The notes: generated by a model not told the origin, from the letters alone. Counted from the stretch's first letter, positions 17,762 to 31,224 are shown. The stretch: DNA of 64,000 nucleotides from Pantoea sp. At-9b (GCF_000175935.2 NC_014837.1:3224001-3288000); one strand, 5' to 3'. Translations and numbers: made by a program.

Positions 17762-19015
17762 TCAGGCATAAACCGGCAGACGTGCACAGATATCCAACAC
17801 TTTCTGTTTGGTACGTTCGATGGTTGCTTCGTCGTTGATGTTGTCCAACACATCAGCGATCCAGCCAGCCAGTTCACGGACTTCCGCTTCTTTAAAGCCA
17901 CGACGGGTTACCGCCGGGGTACCGATGCGGATACCAGAGGTCACGAACGGGCTTTTCGGATCGTTCGGCACGCTGTTTTTGTTGACGGTGATGTTGGCAC
18001 GGCCAAGCGCGGCATCCGCTTCTTTACCGGTCAGGTTCTTGCTCACCAGGTCAATCAGGAACAGGTGGTTATAGGTGCCACCTGAAACGATGTTGTAACC
18101 GCGTTCCAGCAGCACTTCTACCATCGCTTTGGCGTTTTTAGCCACTTGTTGCTGGTAAGTTTTGAACTCAGGCTCCATCGCTTCTTTGAACGCGACCGCT
18201 TTACCGGCGATAACGTGCATCAGCGGGCCACCCTGACCACCCGGGAATACCGCGGAGTTCAGTTTTTTGTACAGCTCTTCGTCACCGTTTTTCGCCAGGA
18301 TCAGGCCGCCACGCGGACCCGCCAGGGTTTTATGGGTGGTAGAGGTCACGATGTGCGCATGCGGAACCGGGTTCGGGTAGACGTCAGCGGCGATCAGACC
18401 GGCAACGTGTGCCATGTCAACGAACAGCCAGGCGTCAACGCTGTCAGCGATTTCACGCATTTTTGCCCAGTCAACCACGCCTGAGTAGGCAGAGAAGCCA
18501 CCAACGATCATTTTCGGCTTGTGGGTTTTCGCCAGTTCAGCCAGTTCGTTGTAGTCAATTTTACCGGTTTCATCGATGCCGTATGGCACGACGTTATACA
18601 GTTTACCGGACAGGTTAACCGGTGAACCGTGAGTCAGGTGACCACCGTGCGCCAGGTTCATACCCAGAATGGTATCGCCTGGTTGCAGCAGCGCGGTGTA
18701 CACCGCAAAGTTAGCCTGAGAACCAGAGTGCGGTTGCACGTTGGCGTAATCTGCACCAAACAGCGCTTTCGCGCGGTCGATCGCCAGTTGCTCAACGATA
18801 TCAACGTATTCACATCCGCCGTAGTAGCGCTTGCCCGGATACCCTTCCGCGTATTTATTGGTGAGCTGTGAACCTTGCGCCTGCATAACGCGTGGGCTGG
18901 TGTAGTTTTCAGAAGCAATCAGTTCAATGTGCTCTTCCTGACGCACTTTCTCTTGCTCCATCGCCTGCCACAACTCGGCATCATAATCGGCAATGTTCAT
19001 ATCACGCTTTAACAT
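17762..19015 (-). CDS. glyA: Serine hydroxymethyltransferase
   Basis: 417 residues, colinear with E. coli GlyA ([20 protein letters not shown]). It interconverts serine and tetrahydrofolate with glycine and 5,10-methylene-THF, the main one-carbon source. The PLP lysine lies in [13 protein letters not shown]. There are two ATGs (19021 and 19015); the AGGAG ribosome site abuts the first and is 6 bases from the second, so 19015 is chosen, in agreement with the family. A PurR-type operator sits in the divergent region with hmp. Confidence 0.97.
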   Translation of the reverse strand: MLKRDMNIADYDAELWQAMEQEKVRQEEHIELIASENYTSPRVMQAQGSQLTNKYAEGYPGKRYYGGCEYVDIVEQLAIDRAKALFGADYANVQPHSGSQANFAVYTALLQPGDTILGMNLAHGGHLTHGSPVNLSGKLYNVVPYGIDETGKIDYNELAELAKTHKPKMIVGGFSAYSGVVDWAKMREIADSVDAWLFVDMAHVAGLIAADVYPNPVPHAHIVTSTTHKTLAGPRGGLILAKNGDEELYKKLNSAVFPGGQGGPLMHVIAGKAVAFKEAMEPEFKTYQQQVAKNAKAMVEVLLERGYNIVSGGTYNHLFLIDLVSKNLTGKEADAALGRANITVNKNSVPNDPKSPFVTSGIRIGTPAVTRRGFKEAEVRELAGWIADVLDNINDEATIERTKQKVLDICARLPVYA

Positions 19016-19129
19016 CCGCATCTCCTGACTCAGCTAACTTTTTAACGGCAGTTTAAGCCCCGCGAAGGGGCGAAGGCCCACAGTGTAAACCGTTTTGGCA
19101 GGTGACGGTAGCCGCAATCCTTTCTTTTT

Positions 19130-19145
19130 ACGCAAACGATTGGCA
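19130..19145 (-). promoter_or_regulatory. PurR operator of glyA
   Basis: ACGCAAACGATTGGCA matches the PurR consensus ACGCAAACGTTTTCNT closely and lies 115 bases upstream of glyA in the glyA-hmp gap. E. coli glyA carries a PurR site in the same place. The rest of this 337-base gap holds the NsrR site near hmp; I did not identify MetR sites with confidence. Confidence 0.75.
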
Positions 19146-19306
19146 CGGCGCTGGAACGGGTTTTTTACGCATTTTTGCAAGCCGGATAATCAGGATATTT
19201 CCTCAGCATGAAGCGGAAAAAATTTCAGGTTTGCGAGACAGATTCCAGTGCAGGTGAATGATCCCGCAACGATCGGGGGGATTTACAACCGCTGCGTCGC
19301 GATTAT

Positions 19307-19329
19307 AAGATGCATTTAAAATACATCTT
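19307..19329 (+). promoter_or_regulatory. NsrR operator of hmp
   Basis: An 11-1-11 inverted repeat with half sites AAGATGCATTT and AAATACATCTT (one mismatch between the arms) lies 23 bases upstream of the hmp start. This is the NsrR binding pattern; NsrR is the nitric-oxide-sensing Fe-S repressor of hmp in enterobacteria. It should release hmp when NO damages its cluster. Confidence 0.85.
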
Positions 19330-19352
19330 TTAAATCGCTATGAGGATTCACC

Positions 19353-20537
19353 ATGCTCGACGCGCAAACCATCGCCACGGTTAAATCGACCCTGCCCGCC
19401 ATCGCTCAACTTGGCCCGCAACTCACGGGGCATTTCTATCAGCGTATGCTGACGCAACACCCGGAACTCAAAGACGTGTTCAACATGAACAACCAGCGCA
19501 GCGGTAATCAGCGTGAAGCGTTGTTCAACGCGATCTGCGCTTACGGTGCCAATCTGGAGAACCTTGCTGTGCTACTGCCAGCGGTAGAAAAAATCGCCCA
19601 GAAACATGTCAGCCTGAATATTCAGCCGGAGCAGTACGCTATCGTTGGTGAAAATCTGCTGGCGACCATGCAGGCGTTGCTGGACCCGGGCGAAGAAGTA
19701 TTACAAGCCTGGGGTAAAGCCTATGGGGTGTTGGCCGAGGTGTTTATCCAGCGCGAGGAAACCCTTTATCGCGCTTCAGCGACGAAGGTTGGCGGGTGGC
19801 GCGGCGCGCGCGATTTCCGCATCCGTGCCATTCACCAGCAAAGCAGCGTGATCAAAAGTTTCGAGCTGGCCCCCGTTGATGGCGAGGCCGTGGCAGATTT
19901 CCTGCCAGGCCAGTATTTGGCGATCAGCCTGCGCCCGGACAGCGCGGGGCATCTGCAACATCGTCAATACTCGCTGACGCACCAGCCGAATGGTCAGTGC
20001 TACCGCATAGCCGTAAAACGTGAAGACCGCGGCAGCGTCTCCGGTTGGTTGCATGATCAGGCAAAAGTGGGGGATGTGGTGCAGTGCGCAGCACCGGCTG
20101 GGGACTTCTTCCTGCAAGTAACACCAACGACACCGGTTACGCTGATTTCGGCGGGGGTCGGCCAGACGCCGATGCTGGCGATGTTAGCCTCGCTGGCCGC
20201 ACAGGCCCATCCGGCGGCGGTTAACTGGCTGCATGCGGCGGAAGATGGCACACAACATGCGTTTGCTGAAGAAGTGACCGCACTGGGTCGCCGCCTGCCG
20301 AATTTCACCCGCCATGTCTGGTATCGCCAACCCACGGCCGCAGATGCAGGGCACTACGATGCGCAGGGGTTGATGGATTTAGGCAGCGCTTCCGCCGCGT
20401 TGGGCGAGGCTGAGCGTCAGTTCTGGCTGTGCGGCCCACTGGCGTTTATGCAGTTTGTCGCTCGCCAGTTGCTGGATGCTGGCATCGATGCTGACCGCAT
20501 TCATTACGAAGTATTTGGTCCGCATAAGGTGCTGTAA
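19353..20537 (+). CDS. hmp: Flavohaemoglobin, nitric oxide dioxygenase
   Basis: 394 residues (E. coli 396). The globin domain (1 to about 138) carries distal Y29 and Q53 and proximal haem ligand H85. The ferredoxin-reductase-like FAD domain follows (RQYSLT-type motif seen as [10 protein letters not shown] near 207), then the NAD(P)H domain with [15 protein letters not shown] and the terminal FGPHKVL. It converts NO and O2 to nitrate using NADPH and FAD. It is divergent from glyA, with an NsrR operator at its promoter. Confidence 0.97.
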   Translation: MLDAQTIATVKSTLPAIAQLGPQLTGHFYQRMLTQHPELKDVFNMNNQRSGNQREALFNAICAYGANLENLAVLLPAVEKIAQKHVSLNIQPEQYAIVGENLLATMQALLDPGEEVLQAWGKAYGVLAEVFIQREETLYRASATKVGGWRGARDFRIRAIHQQSSVIKSFELAPVDGEAVADFLPGQYLAISLRPDSAGHLQHRQYSLTHQPNGQCYRIAVKREDRGSVSGWLHDQAKVGDVVQCAAPAGDFFLQVTPTTPVTLISAGVGQTPMLAMLASLAAQAHPAAVNWLHAAEDGTQHAFAEEVTALGRRLPNFTRHVWYRQPTAADAGHYDAQGLMDLGSASAALGEAERQFWLCGPLAFMQFVARQLLDAGIDADRIHYEVFGPHKVL

Positions 20538-20580
20538 ATCAGGGATTGCGCGATAAATCGCGCCGCTACGCCAGGTACAA

Positions 20581-20616
20581 TAAAAAAGCCCGCAGCGCGG
20601 AACGTTGCGGGCTTTT
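20581..20616. terminator. Bidirectional terminator between hmp and glnB
   Basis: AAAAAAGCCCGCAGCG pairs with CGTTGCGGGCTTTT around a short loop. T-runs on both strands serve two convergent genes. Confidence 0.88.
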
Positions 20617-20634
20617 CAGCCATTCAAAGGGCGA

Positions 20635-21051
<417 letters not shown>

Positions 21052-22386
21052 CTACTCTTTAAAATCGCTGGCGTCCAGTTCATGGCGCGACAGCAGCTTA
21101 TAGAATTCTGTGCGGTTGCGTCCAGCCAGACGCGCCGCATTGGTGACATTTCCTTTGGTCATTTGTAACAGCTTGCGCAGATAATTCAGCTCAAACTGGT
21201 TACGCGCTTCGACAAAGGTCGGCAGCGCCGTGTTCTCCCCCGCCAGCGCCTGCTCCACCAGCGCGTCACCAATCACCGGCGAAGTACTTAACGCCACGCA
21301 TTGCTCGATCACGTTGACCAACTGACGCACATTACCCGGCCAGCTGGCGCCCACCAACCGTTTCATGGCATCGACGGAGAAACTGCGCACAAAGGGTTTA
21401 TGCCGATCGGCCGCCTGGCGTAACAGATGATTCGCCAGCAACGGAATATCTTCCGCGCGTTCGTGCAGCGCCGGGATCTTCAGATTCACCACATTAAGGC
21501 GATAGTAGAGATCTTCACGAAAACTCTTCTTCTCCATCGCTTTAGGTAAATCACGATGGGTGGCCGAAATGATGCGCACATTGATGTTGATATCGTTGTT
21601 GCTGCCGAGCGGACGCACTTTGCGTTCCTGCAACACCCGGAGCAGTTTCACCTGCAACGCCTGCGGCATATCACCGATTTCATCAAGGAACAGCGTACCG
21701 CCTTCCGCCGCCTGAAACAGCCCTTCACGCGCACTCACCGCACCGGTAAACGCGCCTTTGGCGTGACCGAATAGCTCTGACTCCAGCAATTGTTCCGGTA
21801 GCGCACCGCAGTTAATGGCGATAAAGGGTTTGCTGGCGCGCGGGCTGGCGGCATGGATGGCTTGCGCCAATACCTCTTTACCGGTACCGCTTTGACCGTT
21901 GATCAAAATGCTGACATCCGATTGCGCCACCATATGTGCCTGTTCCAGCAGCCGCAGCATCAGTGGATTACGTGTGACGACCGCTTCACGCCAGCTGTCA
22001 TCACTGGCCGGGGCACGTTGCGCCAGTGCCTCGTCAATCGCTTTATACAGCGCATCGCGATCCACCGGCTTGGTGAGAAAGCTGAATACCCCCTGCTGGG
22101 TAGCAGAAACCGCTTCCGGGATCGATCCGTGTGCTGTCAGGATGATCACCGGCAGGCCCGTATGACGCTTCTGAATTTCGCCGAACAGCGCCAGACCATC
22201 CATCTCATCCATCCGCAGGTCGCTGATCACCAGATCGACCTTCTCTTTTTGCAGATGACGTAACGCCTCCGGGCCACTGGCCGCGGTTGCCACCTGATAG
22301 CCTTCACTGCTTAAACGCATCCCCAGCAGCTTTAGCAAGCCAGGATCATCATCCACCAGCAATAAACGTGCCGCCTGTTTCATCAT
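21052..22386 (-). CDS. glrR: Sigma54-dependent response regulator GlrR
   Basis: 444 residues. The receiver domain has phosphoacceptor D56 (ISDLRMD). The AAA+ domain has Walker A GQSGTGKE (163-171) and the sigma54-contacting GAFTGA loop (211-216), and the C-terminal Fis-type helix-turn-helix reads GNVTNAARLAGRNRTEFYKLL. GlrR activates sigma54 transcription of the small RNA gene glmY, whose promoter and GlrR boxes lie upstream of this operon at 24773-24992. It overlaps qseG by 4 bases. Confidence 0.96.
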   Translation of the reverse strand: MMKQAARLLLVDDDPGLLKLLGMRLSSEGYQVATAASGPEALRHLQKEKVDLVISDLRMDEMDGLALFGEIQKRHTGLPVIILTAHGSIPEAVSATQQGVFSFLTKPVDRDALYKAIDEALAQRAPASDDSWREAVVTRNPLMLRLLEQAHMVAQSDVSILINGQSGTGKEVLAQAIHAASPRASKPFIAINCGALPEQLLESELFGHAKGAFTGAVSAREGLFQAAEGGTLFLDEIGDMPQALQVKLLRVLQERKVRPLGSNNDININVRIISATHRDLPKAMEKKSFREDLYYRLNVVNLKIPALHERAEDIPLLANHLLRQAADRHKPFVRSFSVDAMKRLVGASWPGNVRQLVNVIEQCVALSTSPVIGDALVEQALAGENTALPTFVEARNQFELNYLRKLLQMTKGNVTNAARLAGRNRTEFYKLLSRHELDASDFKE

Positions 22387-23051
22387 GGCTGCTCCTCATT
22401 GGTACTGCTGCTGTGCGCATTGTCGCTGCTATCGGGTGCCTTACGCGAGGAGAGCTGGCGTTCAATATCGGTCAGACGCTCCAGCTTGTGCTGCGTATCA
22501 TTCAGCGAATTACGCAAAGTGCGTTGCTGCTGACGCAGGCTATCCAGTTCGGCATCACTGCTTTCTTGTAGCCGCGTATAGCGTCCGCGTGCCTCGCTCA
22601 GTTCAAGTTGAGCCGCCTGATTGCTACGCCACAGTTGAATCAGCGGACGTACCGCCGCCGGAAACGCCGTGCTGTAACTATCCAGCGCCTCGACGTAATC
22701 ACGACGCTCCTGCGGCGTGACGTTGCCGTTCGCCAGCAAGATGCCTTGTTTAAAGGCGCGTGACCAGCTTTGTACCGGCCAACGGCGCGCTTCCACTCTG
22801 GCTTCCGCCGGGGAGAGGCGTTCGGCGCAATCAATTGCACGTTGCCAGTACAGCGGGTTATTCATTGCGGCAAGATAATCGATTTGCCAGATATTGCCAC
22901 AATCGGTGGCCAGATAGTCCGGTAAGCGTACCTGTGGTTCCGGCAGCGTGCTGTCATCACGCAAGGCGCTGTCGGTGGTGGGTGCATGGCAACCCGCCAG
23001 GCCGAAGACCATCAGGCCAGCGGCAAGAAAATCTTTGAGGGATAATTTCAT
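22383..23051 (-). CDS. qseG: Outer-membrane lipoprotein QseG
   Basis: 222 residues beginning MKLSLKDFLAAGLMVFGLAGC, a lipoprotein signal with lipobox LAGC and lipidated C21. The C-terminal half is predicted coiled coil (QESSDAELDSLRQQQRTL...LERLTDIERQLSS). QseG (YfhG) interacts with the kinase GlrK/QseE in enterobacteria and tunes its activity. It lies between the kinase (3-base gap) and GlrR (4-base overlap). Confidence 0.9.
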   Translation of the reverse strand: MKLSLKDFLAAGLMVFGLAGCHAPTTDSALRDDSTLPEPQVRLPDYLATDCGNIWQIDYLAAMNNPLYWQRAIDCAERLSPAEARVEARRWPVQSWSRAFKQGILLANGNVTPQERRDYVEALDSYSTAFPAAVRPLIQLWRSNQAAQLELSEARGRYTRLQESSDAELDSLRQQQRTLRNSLNDTQHKLERLTDIERQLSSRKAPDSSDNAHSSSTNEEQP

Positions 23052-23054
23052 TGA

Positions 23055-24482
23055 TCAGGCATTCCCGGCGGTGGTAGTCAAAATAATACGAAAACAGACA
23101 TCCGCATCCTTGCGGGTCACCAATTGCAAATCACCCTGCATCCTGCGCAGGCAATCTTTAGCGATGCTTAAACCCAGCCCGCTGCCTTTAACTGGCCCTT
23201 TACGCTGCTGGCTGCCCTGATAAAAAGGCTCAAAAATCATCGCCTGCTCCTCAGCCGGAATCGGTGTGCCGGTGTTTGCCACCTCAATCCACACCTCATT
23301 GCCCTTCTGTTGGCTTTGCAGCCAGATGTTACCGGATTCGCTACCGTAGTTCACGGCGTTCGAATAAAGGTTATCGATCACCCGTTGCAACAAGGTGGCC
23401 TCCGCCAGGCAATGGTTCACCTGCAAATCAACATGGGTCTTCATGTGCCGGGCATGCGCGGGCAGCGAATGCGACTTCACCACCGTATCGACGATAGCAT
23501 CCAACGCGACGCTATCGAGCGCCATCGGGCCATCCGCCAGCTTGCGGTTGTAATCCAGCAGTTGCTCAATCAGCCGTTGCAGATGGCGGCTGCTGGTATC
23601 GAGAATCGCCACCACTTCCTGCTGCTCGCTATTGAGTGGACCTGCTACCTGATCGGCCAGCAGCTCCGTGCCCTCACGCAGGCTGGCAAGTGGCGTTTTC
23701 AACTCATGGGAAAGATGCCGTAAAAATTCATGTCGCTGGGTCTCCAGCCAGCTCAGGCGTTCACTCAGCCAGACAATGCGCTGCCCGAGGGAGCGGATTT
23801 CGCGCGGCCCACGGAAGCTGACGCTATCGCCCAGCGCTTTACCTTCGCCCAGCCGGTTAATCATGCGTTCGACACGTTTCACCGGGCCGATGATCATTCC
23901 GGTAAACAGCAATACCAATGCCAGACTGATCAGGAACAATATCAGCGCCTGCCAGCCAAAAAACTGACCGCGATCGGCAATTTCTCGCTGCAATTGAAGT
24001 CCGCGTGAAAATACCACTTCGCGCGTGGCCTGGACCATCTGGGCGTTGGTATCAGAGAACCGCTCCAGCGCCGCCGCCGCCGCGGTTGCCGGGTTTCCAT
24101 TGGAACATTGCAGCGTTTCCAGTTGCGGTAGCGTCGCGGATAAGATTTTGAACGCCGGTAACTCCGGCAGGCTGGCTGCGTGACTGCTGAGCATTTGGTC
24201 GTAGCGCACGCGTTGCGACTGATACAAATGAGCCAGCGTCTCATCCCCCAATACACAATATTGGCGATAGCTACGCTCCAGTTCGATAGCCGTCCGTGCC
24301 ATCGCTTCGCTGCGGCGCACATCCGTAAAGGTGTTGCGATTGGTATCCGCCGCCTGATTACTCAGCGCCGACAGGCTTTCCCAGGCCTGCCATGCCAGCA
24401 CCAACAAAGGCAGCAGCACCAGCAGGAACGCCATCAGCACCAGCTGACGCAACGATCGGGGAAACAGACGCCATCTCTTCAC
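23055..24482 (-). CDS. glrK: Sensor histidine kinase GlrK (QseE)
   Basis: 475 residues. Membrane segments at about 14-34 and 176-198 bracket a periplasmic helical sensor domain. A HAMP-like linker, the HisKA box with H259 (FLRHLSHELKTPLASL), the N box DNLYSNAVNYG and the G boxes GSGLGLSIAKDCLRRM follow. It phosphorylates GlrR in response to envelope-related signals. The glrK-qseG-glrR-glnB order is the enterobacterial one, with glmY directly upstream. Confidence 0.96.
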   Translation of the reverse strand: MKRWRLFPRSLRQLVLMAFLLVLLPLLVLAWQAWESLSALSNQAADTNRNTFTDVRRSEAMARTAIELERSYRQYCVLGDETLAHLYQSQRVRYDQMLSSHAASLPELPAFKILSATLPQLETLQCSNGNPATAAAAALERFSDTNAQMVQATREVVFSRGLQLQREIADRGQFFGWQALILFLISLALVLLFTGMIIGPVKRVERMINRLGEGKALGDSVSFRGPREIRSLGQRIVWLSERLSWLETQRHEFLRHLSHELKTPLASLREGTELLADQVAGPLNSEQQEVVAILDTSSRHLQRLIEQLLDYNRKLADGPMALDSVALDAIVDTVVKSHSLPAHARHMKTHVDLQVNHCLAEATLLQRVIDNLYSNAVNYGSESGNIWLQSQQKGNEVWIEVANTGTPIPAEEQAMIFEPFYQGSQQRKGPVKGSGLGLSIAKDCLRRMQGDLQLVTRKDADVCFRIILTTTAGNA

Positions 24483-24547
24483 AACAGATTTCCTTAAAAT
24501 TTGACTGAGGAATGCTAGCGGAGTCTGACAGCGGAAGAAAGTACAGA

Positions 24548-24766
24548 AAAGAAAACGGCAGGCGCGATGCCTGCCGTTATGCGCGACGCGAAATGCCTCG
24601 CGCGGGAATAAGGTGGTGCCTAACTCAACGTTACGTCCGATGCTTGATAACGTTGCAAAGCAAGCGATTATCGGTTGGGTGGACGGCAGGCACCGTTTGG
24701 TGCGTCATTCAGTTTTTATGAGCTCAACCGCAATGCGGGGCAATCATAAGCAGGAGAATGAGCAAC
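24548..24766 (-). ncRNA. glmY: Small regulatory RNA GlmY
   Basis: In E. coli glmY lies between purL and glrK, and the gap here fits. The strand carries a strong promoter (TATAAT at 24778-24773) giving a start near 24766. The RNA opens GTTGCTCATTCTCC and has a CTTATG segment, a GCCCC hairpin and GAGCTCATAAAA, similar in order to the E. coli GlmY 5' half. It ends in a terminator (ACGGCAGGC/GCCTGCCGT stem, then T-rich) at 24578-24546. Length is about 219 nt, somewhat longer than the roughly 184-nt E. coli precursor. GlmY sequesters RapZ, sparing GlmZ and raising glucosamine-6-phosphate synthase. Confidence 0.75.
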
Positions 24767-24772
24767 GTGATT

Positions 24773-24793
24773 ATTATAGCAAGTATCGTGCCA
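24773..24793 (-). promoter_or_regulatory. Overlapping sigma54 and sigma70 promoter of glmY
   Basis: On the minus strand TGGCACG-N4-TTGCT (24793-24778) is a perfect sigma54 -24/-12 element. It is fused to TATAAT (24778-24773), a perfect sigma70 -10, so both polymerases would start at about 24766-24767. The -35 region (TTTATT) is poor. The same dual arrangement is known for E. coli glmY. Confidence 0.88.
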
Positions 24794-24878
24794 AAAATAA
24801 AATAACGTTTATTATCAGAGGAATGCCCGATGAACGGCGCACTCTGCTGGACATTTTTTACCGTCCGGTCCATTAAAG

Positions 24879-24992
24879 TGTCGCTGATTAGCAACGCGTT
24901 TCAGAGGCGAAAATTACTTCATGAAATATCAACAGGTTACGTGTCACCTTTTAGCGACAATTTAACCGTAGCGGTGTCGCTGTTTTCCGACA
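24879..24992 (-). promoter_or_regulatory. GlrR activator boxes upstream of glmY
   Basis: Two exact TGTC-N10-GACA palindromes (24942-24959 and 24975-24992) and one degenerate copy with AACG as the second half (24879-24896) lie about 110-225 bases upstream of the glmY start. This matches the known GlrR site pattern and the three-site layout in E. coli. Confidence 0.85.
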
Positions 24993-24997
24993 CCCCA

Positions 24998-25027
24998 TAA
25001 AAAAGGGCGTCCTGCTGGACGCCCTTC
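24998..25027 (-). terminator. Terminator of purL
   Basis: On the minus strand AAGGGCGTCC pairs with GGACGCCCTT around CAGCA, followed by a T-run. It lies 30 bases after the purL stop. Confidence 0.9.
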
Positions 25028-25057
25028 ATGGTGCGATATCTCGCGCCGCTACAACGA

Positions 25058-28000
25058 TTAACCCAACTGCTTACGCGCGTTGCGGAAAATACGCATCCAC
25101 GGGCTGTCCTCGCCCCACTCAGCCGGGTGCCAGGAGTTGCTGACGGTACGGAAGACACGTTCCGGGTGCGGCATCATAATGGTGACGCGGCCGCTTTCGT
25201 TGGTCACGGCAGTGATACCGTTCGGCGAGCCGTTCGGGTTGGCCGGATAGGTTTCCGTCACTTTACCGAAGTTGTCGACGAAGCGCAGTGCCACCAGACC
25301 TTTGCTTTCCAGCGCGGCGAGATGTGCACCGTCACGCACTTCAACAAAACCTTCACCGTGCGACACGGCGATTGGCATCCGCGAACCGGCCATACCGTCC
25401 AGCAGCAACGACGGGCTGGCGGCCACTTCCACCAGGCTGAAACGCGCTTCAAAACGTTCTGACTGGTTGCGGACAAAGCGTGGCCACAGTTCGCTGCCCG
25501 GCACCAGCTCACGCAGGTTGGACATCATCTGGCAGCCGTTACATACGCCCAGCGCCAGTGTCTGCGGACGGTGGAAGAAGTTTTCGAACTCATCACGCAC
25601 GCGGCTGTTGAACAGAATCGATTTCGCCCAGCCTTCACCCGCGCCCAGTACGTCACCGTATGAGAAGCCGCCACAGGCGACCAGCGCGTGGAACTCTTCC
25701 AGACCGCGACGCCCCGCCAGCAGGTCGCTCATGTGTACGTCGACCGCAGTGAAACCGGCACGATGGAACGCCGCAGCCATTTCAACGTGTGAGTTAACGC
25801 CCTGCTCACGCAGCACGGCAACGCGTGGACGCGCACCTGTGGCGATCATCGGCGCGGCGACATCTTCTTCCGGTTTGAAGGTCAGATGGACATTCAGGCC
25901 CGGATCGTTGTCGTTTTTCTTCGCTTCGTGTTCCTGGTCAGCACAGGCCGGGTTATCACGCAGGCGCTGCATCTGCCAGGTGGTTTCTGCCCACCAGGTG
26001 CGCAGAGTAGTACGGCTTTCGCTGTACACCGCGTGCTCGCCAGAACGGATAACAAAACGGTCGCCCGGCAACGCCTGACCAATCACATGCACGTTGGTCG
26101 CCAGACCGTGATCGGCGAAGGTCTTCAGCACCGCATCGCGATCGGCAGCGTTGATTTGCAGCACAGCACCCAATTCTTCGGTAAACAGTGCGGCCAGCGC
26201 ATCGCTACCCAGTGCGGCGATATCCGCCTCGATACCGCAGTGGCCGGTGAACGCCATCTCAGCCAGCGTCACCAGTAAACCGCCGTCGGAACGGTCATGG
26301 TAGGCCAACAGTTTCTGCTCAGCCACCAGCGCCTGAATGGCGTTGAAGAAACCAGCCAGTTGCTGAGCATCACGCACATCGGCCGGTTTATCACCCAGTT
26401 GACGATACACCTGCGACAGCGCGGTTGCGCCGAGGGTGTTGGCACCGTTGCCCAGGTCCACCAGCAACAGCAGGTTGTCCTGGCCCGCCTGGAGCTGCGG
26501 GGTGACGGTACGGCGTACATCTTCAACACGGGCAAACGCCGTGATCACCAGCGACAGCGGAGAAGTCATCTCACGTTGCTCATTGCCCTGCTGCCAGCGG
26601 GTTTTCATCGACATGGAGTCTTTACCCACCGGGATGGTGATACCCAGCGCCGGGCAAAGTTCTTCGCCAACCGCTTTCACCGCTTCATACAAACCGGCAT
26701 CTTCACCCGGGTGACCGGCTGCTGACATCCAGTTGGCAGACAGCTTCACGCGCTTGAGCGAACCAATCGCCGTAGCCGCCAGGTTGGTCAGGGCTTCACC
26801 GACGGCCAGACGGCCTGAAGCAGCAAAGTCGAGTAACGCCACCGGTGCACGTTCGCCCATAGCGAAGGCTTCACCGTAATAGCTGTCGAGGCTGGCGGTG
26901 GTCACCGCGCAGTTGGCAACCGGGATCTGCCACGGGCCAACCATCTGGTCACGCGCCACCATACCGGTCACGGTACGGTCGCCAATGGTCACCAGGAAGG
27001 TTTTTTCTGCCACGGTCGGCAGGTGCAGCACCCGGTTTACCGCATCGGCAATGGTGATGCCGTCGCGCTGCAACGCTTCACCTTGCGCCTGTTGACGTAC
27101 CACGTCACGCGTCATCTTCGGCGTTTTGCCCAGCAGTACGTCCAGCGGCATGTCGATCGGTTTATTGTCAAAATGGCTGTCGGCAAGGCTCAGATGCTGC
27201 TCTTCTGTGGCTTCACCAATGACCGCATAAGGGGCGCGCTCGCGTTTGCACAACTCGTCAAACAGCGGCAGTTTGTCCGGCGCAACCGCCAGTACATAAC
27301 GTTCCTGCGATTCGTTACACCACACTTCCAGCGGGCTCATGCCCGGCTCGTCGCTCAGCACATCACGCAGATTGAAGCGACCACCACGGCCACCGTCGCT
27401 CACCAGTTCCGGCATGGCGTTAGACAGTCCGCCCGCACCGACGTCGTGGATAAACAGAATCGGGTTAGCTTCACCCAACTGCCAGCAACGGTCGATCACT
27501 TCCTGACAACGGCGTTCCATTTCCGGGTTATCACGCTGAACGGAAGCGAAGTCGAGGTCAGCATCAGACTGACCGGAAGCCATGGACGATGCCGCGCCAC
27601 CACCCAGACCGATATTCATCGCCGGGCCACCCAGCACGATCAGCTTGGCACCTACAACGATCTCACCTTTCTGTACGTGGTCGGCACGGATGTTACCAAT
27701 GCCGCCCGCCAGCATGATCGGCTTGTGGTAACCACGCAGCTCTTCACCGTTGTGGCTGTTAACGCGCTCTTCATAAGTACGGAAGTAGCCGTTCAGGGCC
27801 GGACGACCAAATTCGTTGTTAAAGGCTGCGCCGCCCAACGGGCCTTCGGTCATGATATCCAGCGCGGTGACGATACGATCGGGTTTACCGAAATCTTCTT
27901 CCCAGGGCTGTTCAAAGCCGGGAATACGCAGGTTGGACACCGAGAAGCCCACCAGACCCGCTTTGGGTTTAGCACCACGTCCGGTTGCCCCTTCGTCACG

Positions 28001-28948
28001 AATTTCGCCACCGGAACCGGTCGCAGCACCCGGCCACGGTGAAATCGCCGTCGGGTGGTTGTGGGTTTCCACCTTCATCAGGATATGGGCTTGTTCCTGA
28101 TGGAAGTCGTATTCGCCTTTTTCCGCATCCGCGTAGTAGCGGCCAACTTCAGACCCTTCCATCACCGCCGCGTTGTCTTTATAGGCAGACAACACGTGAT
28201 CCGGCGTTTGTTCGAAGGTGTTTTTGATCATTTTAAACAGCGATTTCGGCTGTTTTTCGCCGTCGATAATCCAGTCGGCGTTGAAAATTTTGTGACGGCA
28301 ATGCTCAGAGTTCGCCTGCGCGAACATATAGAGTTCAATGTCGTTCGGGTTGCGGCCCAGTTTGGTGAAGGCATCCAGCAGGTAGTCGATTTCGTCATCG
28401 GCCAGTGCCAGCCCCAGCGTGCGGTTGGCCTGATCCAGTGCCTGACGGCCGCCAGTGAGGACATCAACGCTTTTCAGCGGTTGCGGCTCATGATGAGCAA
28501 ACAGCTGCTGCGCGTCGTTGAGGTCGGCAAACACGGTTTCCATCATGCGGTCATGCAGCAGGCTGGCGAGGGTTTGCCACTGCGCATCGTTCAGTTCAGG
28601 TGCCTGTACATAGAACGCCATACCGCGCTCCAGACGACGTACCTGCGGCAGATCACAATTGTGGGCGATGTCGGTCGCTTTGGAAGACCAGGGAGAAATA
28701 GTGCCAGGACGCGGCGTCACCAGCAACAGACGCCCTTGTGGCGCATGCTCGGCGAGAGACGGACCGTATTTCAGCAGACGTTGCAGGCGGGCTTTTTCAT
28801 CCGCACTCAGCGGCGCGCTGACATCGGCAAAATGGACGTACTCGGCGTAAATATCACTCACCGGCAGATGAGCGTCCTGAAAGCGGGTCAGCAGTTTGTT
28901 TACACGAAATGCCGACAGGGCGGGCGAACCACGCAGAATTTCCATCAT
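25058..28948 (-). CDS. purL: Phosphoribosylformylglycinamidine synthase
   Basis: 1296 residues (E. coli 1295), beginning [20 protein letters not shown]. This is the large single-chain FGAM synthase of purine synthesis. It has an N-terminal linker, a tandem AIRS-like synthetase core ([28 protein letters not shown] region) and a C-terminal class I glutamine amidotransferase with nucleophile motif GVCNGCQ and downstream SHGEG and PHPERVF. It converts FGAR, glutamine and ATP to FGAM. A PurR operator lies upstream and an intrinsic terminator downstream. Confidence 0.98.
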   Translation of the reverse strand: MMEILRGSPALSAFRVNKLLTRFQDAHLPVSDIYAEYVHFADVSAPLSADEKARLQRLLKYGPSLAEHAPQGRLLLVTPRPGTISPWSSKATDIAHNCDLPQVRRLERGMAFYVQAPELNDAQWQTLASLLHDRMMETVFADLNDAQQLFAHHEPQPLKSVDVLTGGRQALDQANRTLGLALADDEIDYLLDAFTKLGRNPNDIELYMFAQANSEHCRHKIFNADWIIDGEKQPKSLFKMIKNTFEQTPDHVLSAYKDNAAVMEGSEVGRYYADAEKGEYDFHQEQAHILMKVETHNHPTAISPWPGAATGSGGEIRDEGATGRGAKPKAGLVGFSVSNLRIPGFEQPWEEDFGKPDRIVTALDIMTEGPLGGAAFNNEFGRPALNGYFRTYEERVNSHNGEELRGYHKPIMLAGGIGNIRADHVQKGEIVVGAKLIVLGGPAMNIGLGGGAASSMASGQSDADLDFASVQRDNPEMERRCQEVIDRCWQLGEANPILFIHDVGAGGLSNAMPELVSDGGRGGRFNLRDVLSDEPGMSPLEVWCNESQERYVLAVAPDKLPLFDELCKRERAPYAVIGEATEEQHLSLADSHFDNKPIDMPLDVLLGKTPKMTRDVVRQQAQGEALQRDGITIADAVNRVLHLPTVAEKTFLVTIGDRTVTGMVARDQMVGPWQIPVANCAVTTASLDSYYGEAFAMGERAPVALLDFAASGRLAVGEALTNLAATAIGSLKRVKLSANWMSAAGHPGEDAGLYEAVKAVGEELCPALGITIPVGKDSMSMKTRWQQGNEQREMTSPLSLVITAFARVEDVRRTVTPQLQAGQDNLLLLVDLGNGANTLGATALSQVYRQLGDKPADVRDAQQLAGFFNAIQALVAEQKLLAYHDRSDGGLLVTLAEMAFTGHCGIEADIAALGSDALAALFTEELGAVLQINAADRDAVLKTFADHGLATNVHVIGQALPGDRFVIRSGEHAVYSESRTTLRTWWAETTWQMQRLRDNPACADQEHEAKKNDNDPGLNVHLTFKPEEDVAAPMIATGARPRVAVLREQGVNSHVEMAAAFHRAGFTAVDVHMSDLLAGRRGLEEFHALVACGGFSYGDVLGAGEGWAKSILFNSRVRDEFENFFHRPQTLALGVCNGCQMMSNLRELVPGSELWPRFVRNQSERFEARFSLVEVAASPSLLLDGMAGSRMPIAVSHGEGFVEVRDGAHLAALESKGLVALRFVDNFGKVTETYPANPNGSPNGITAVTNESGRVTIMMPHPERVFRTVSNSWHPAEWGEDSPWMRIFRNARKQLG

Positions 28949-29037
28949 TAAAGATCTCTCGTCTTCGAAGCGCCGGGCGACGCTTCATTGGGCGCAACAG
29001 GGAAAACGGGGCGTATTATAGAGAAACAGCACCGGTT

Positions 29038-29053
29038 ACGAAACCGTTTGCGC
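29038..29053 (-). promoter_or_regulatory. PurR operator of purL
   Basis: On the minus strand GCGCAAACGGTTTCGT matches the PurR consensus at nearly every position. It lies about 90 bases upstream of purL, in the gap shared with mltF. Purine-dependent repression of purL is expected. Confidence 0.85.
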
Positions 29054-29217
29054 AGAATTTATGAGTCTTAGTATTTGCCTGAAAATTGCGCAAATCTTGC
29101 TATATAAGTTGCTCCAGCTCGCTTTGTTGCGCAAAATGCCCTTCGCTCTGGGAGTGCCAAGAAGATCAATACTGCCTAATAAAGACAGAGGCCTGAGAGC
29201 CAGCGAGAGACAACTAT

Positions 29218-31205
<1,988 letters not shown>

Positions 31206-31224
31206 TTATAACGGAATCGAAAGG

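Noticed and set aside
24613..24876. Plus-strand frame of 87 codons between glrK and purL
   Set aside because: It lies over the GlmY promoter and RNA, which explain the conserved sequence on the other strand.
27023..28042. Plus-strand open frames of 339 and 298 codons across 27023-28951
   Set aside because: Antisense to purL, which is complete and highly conserved.
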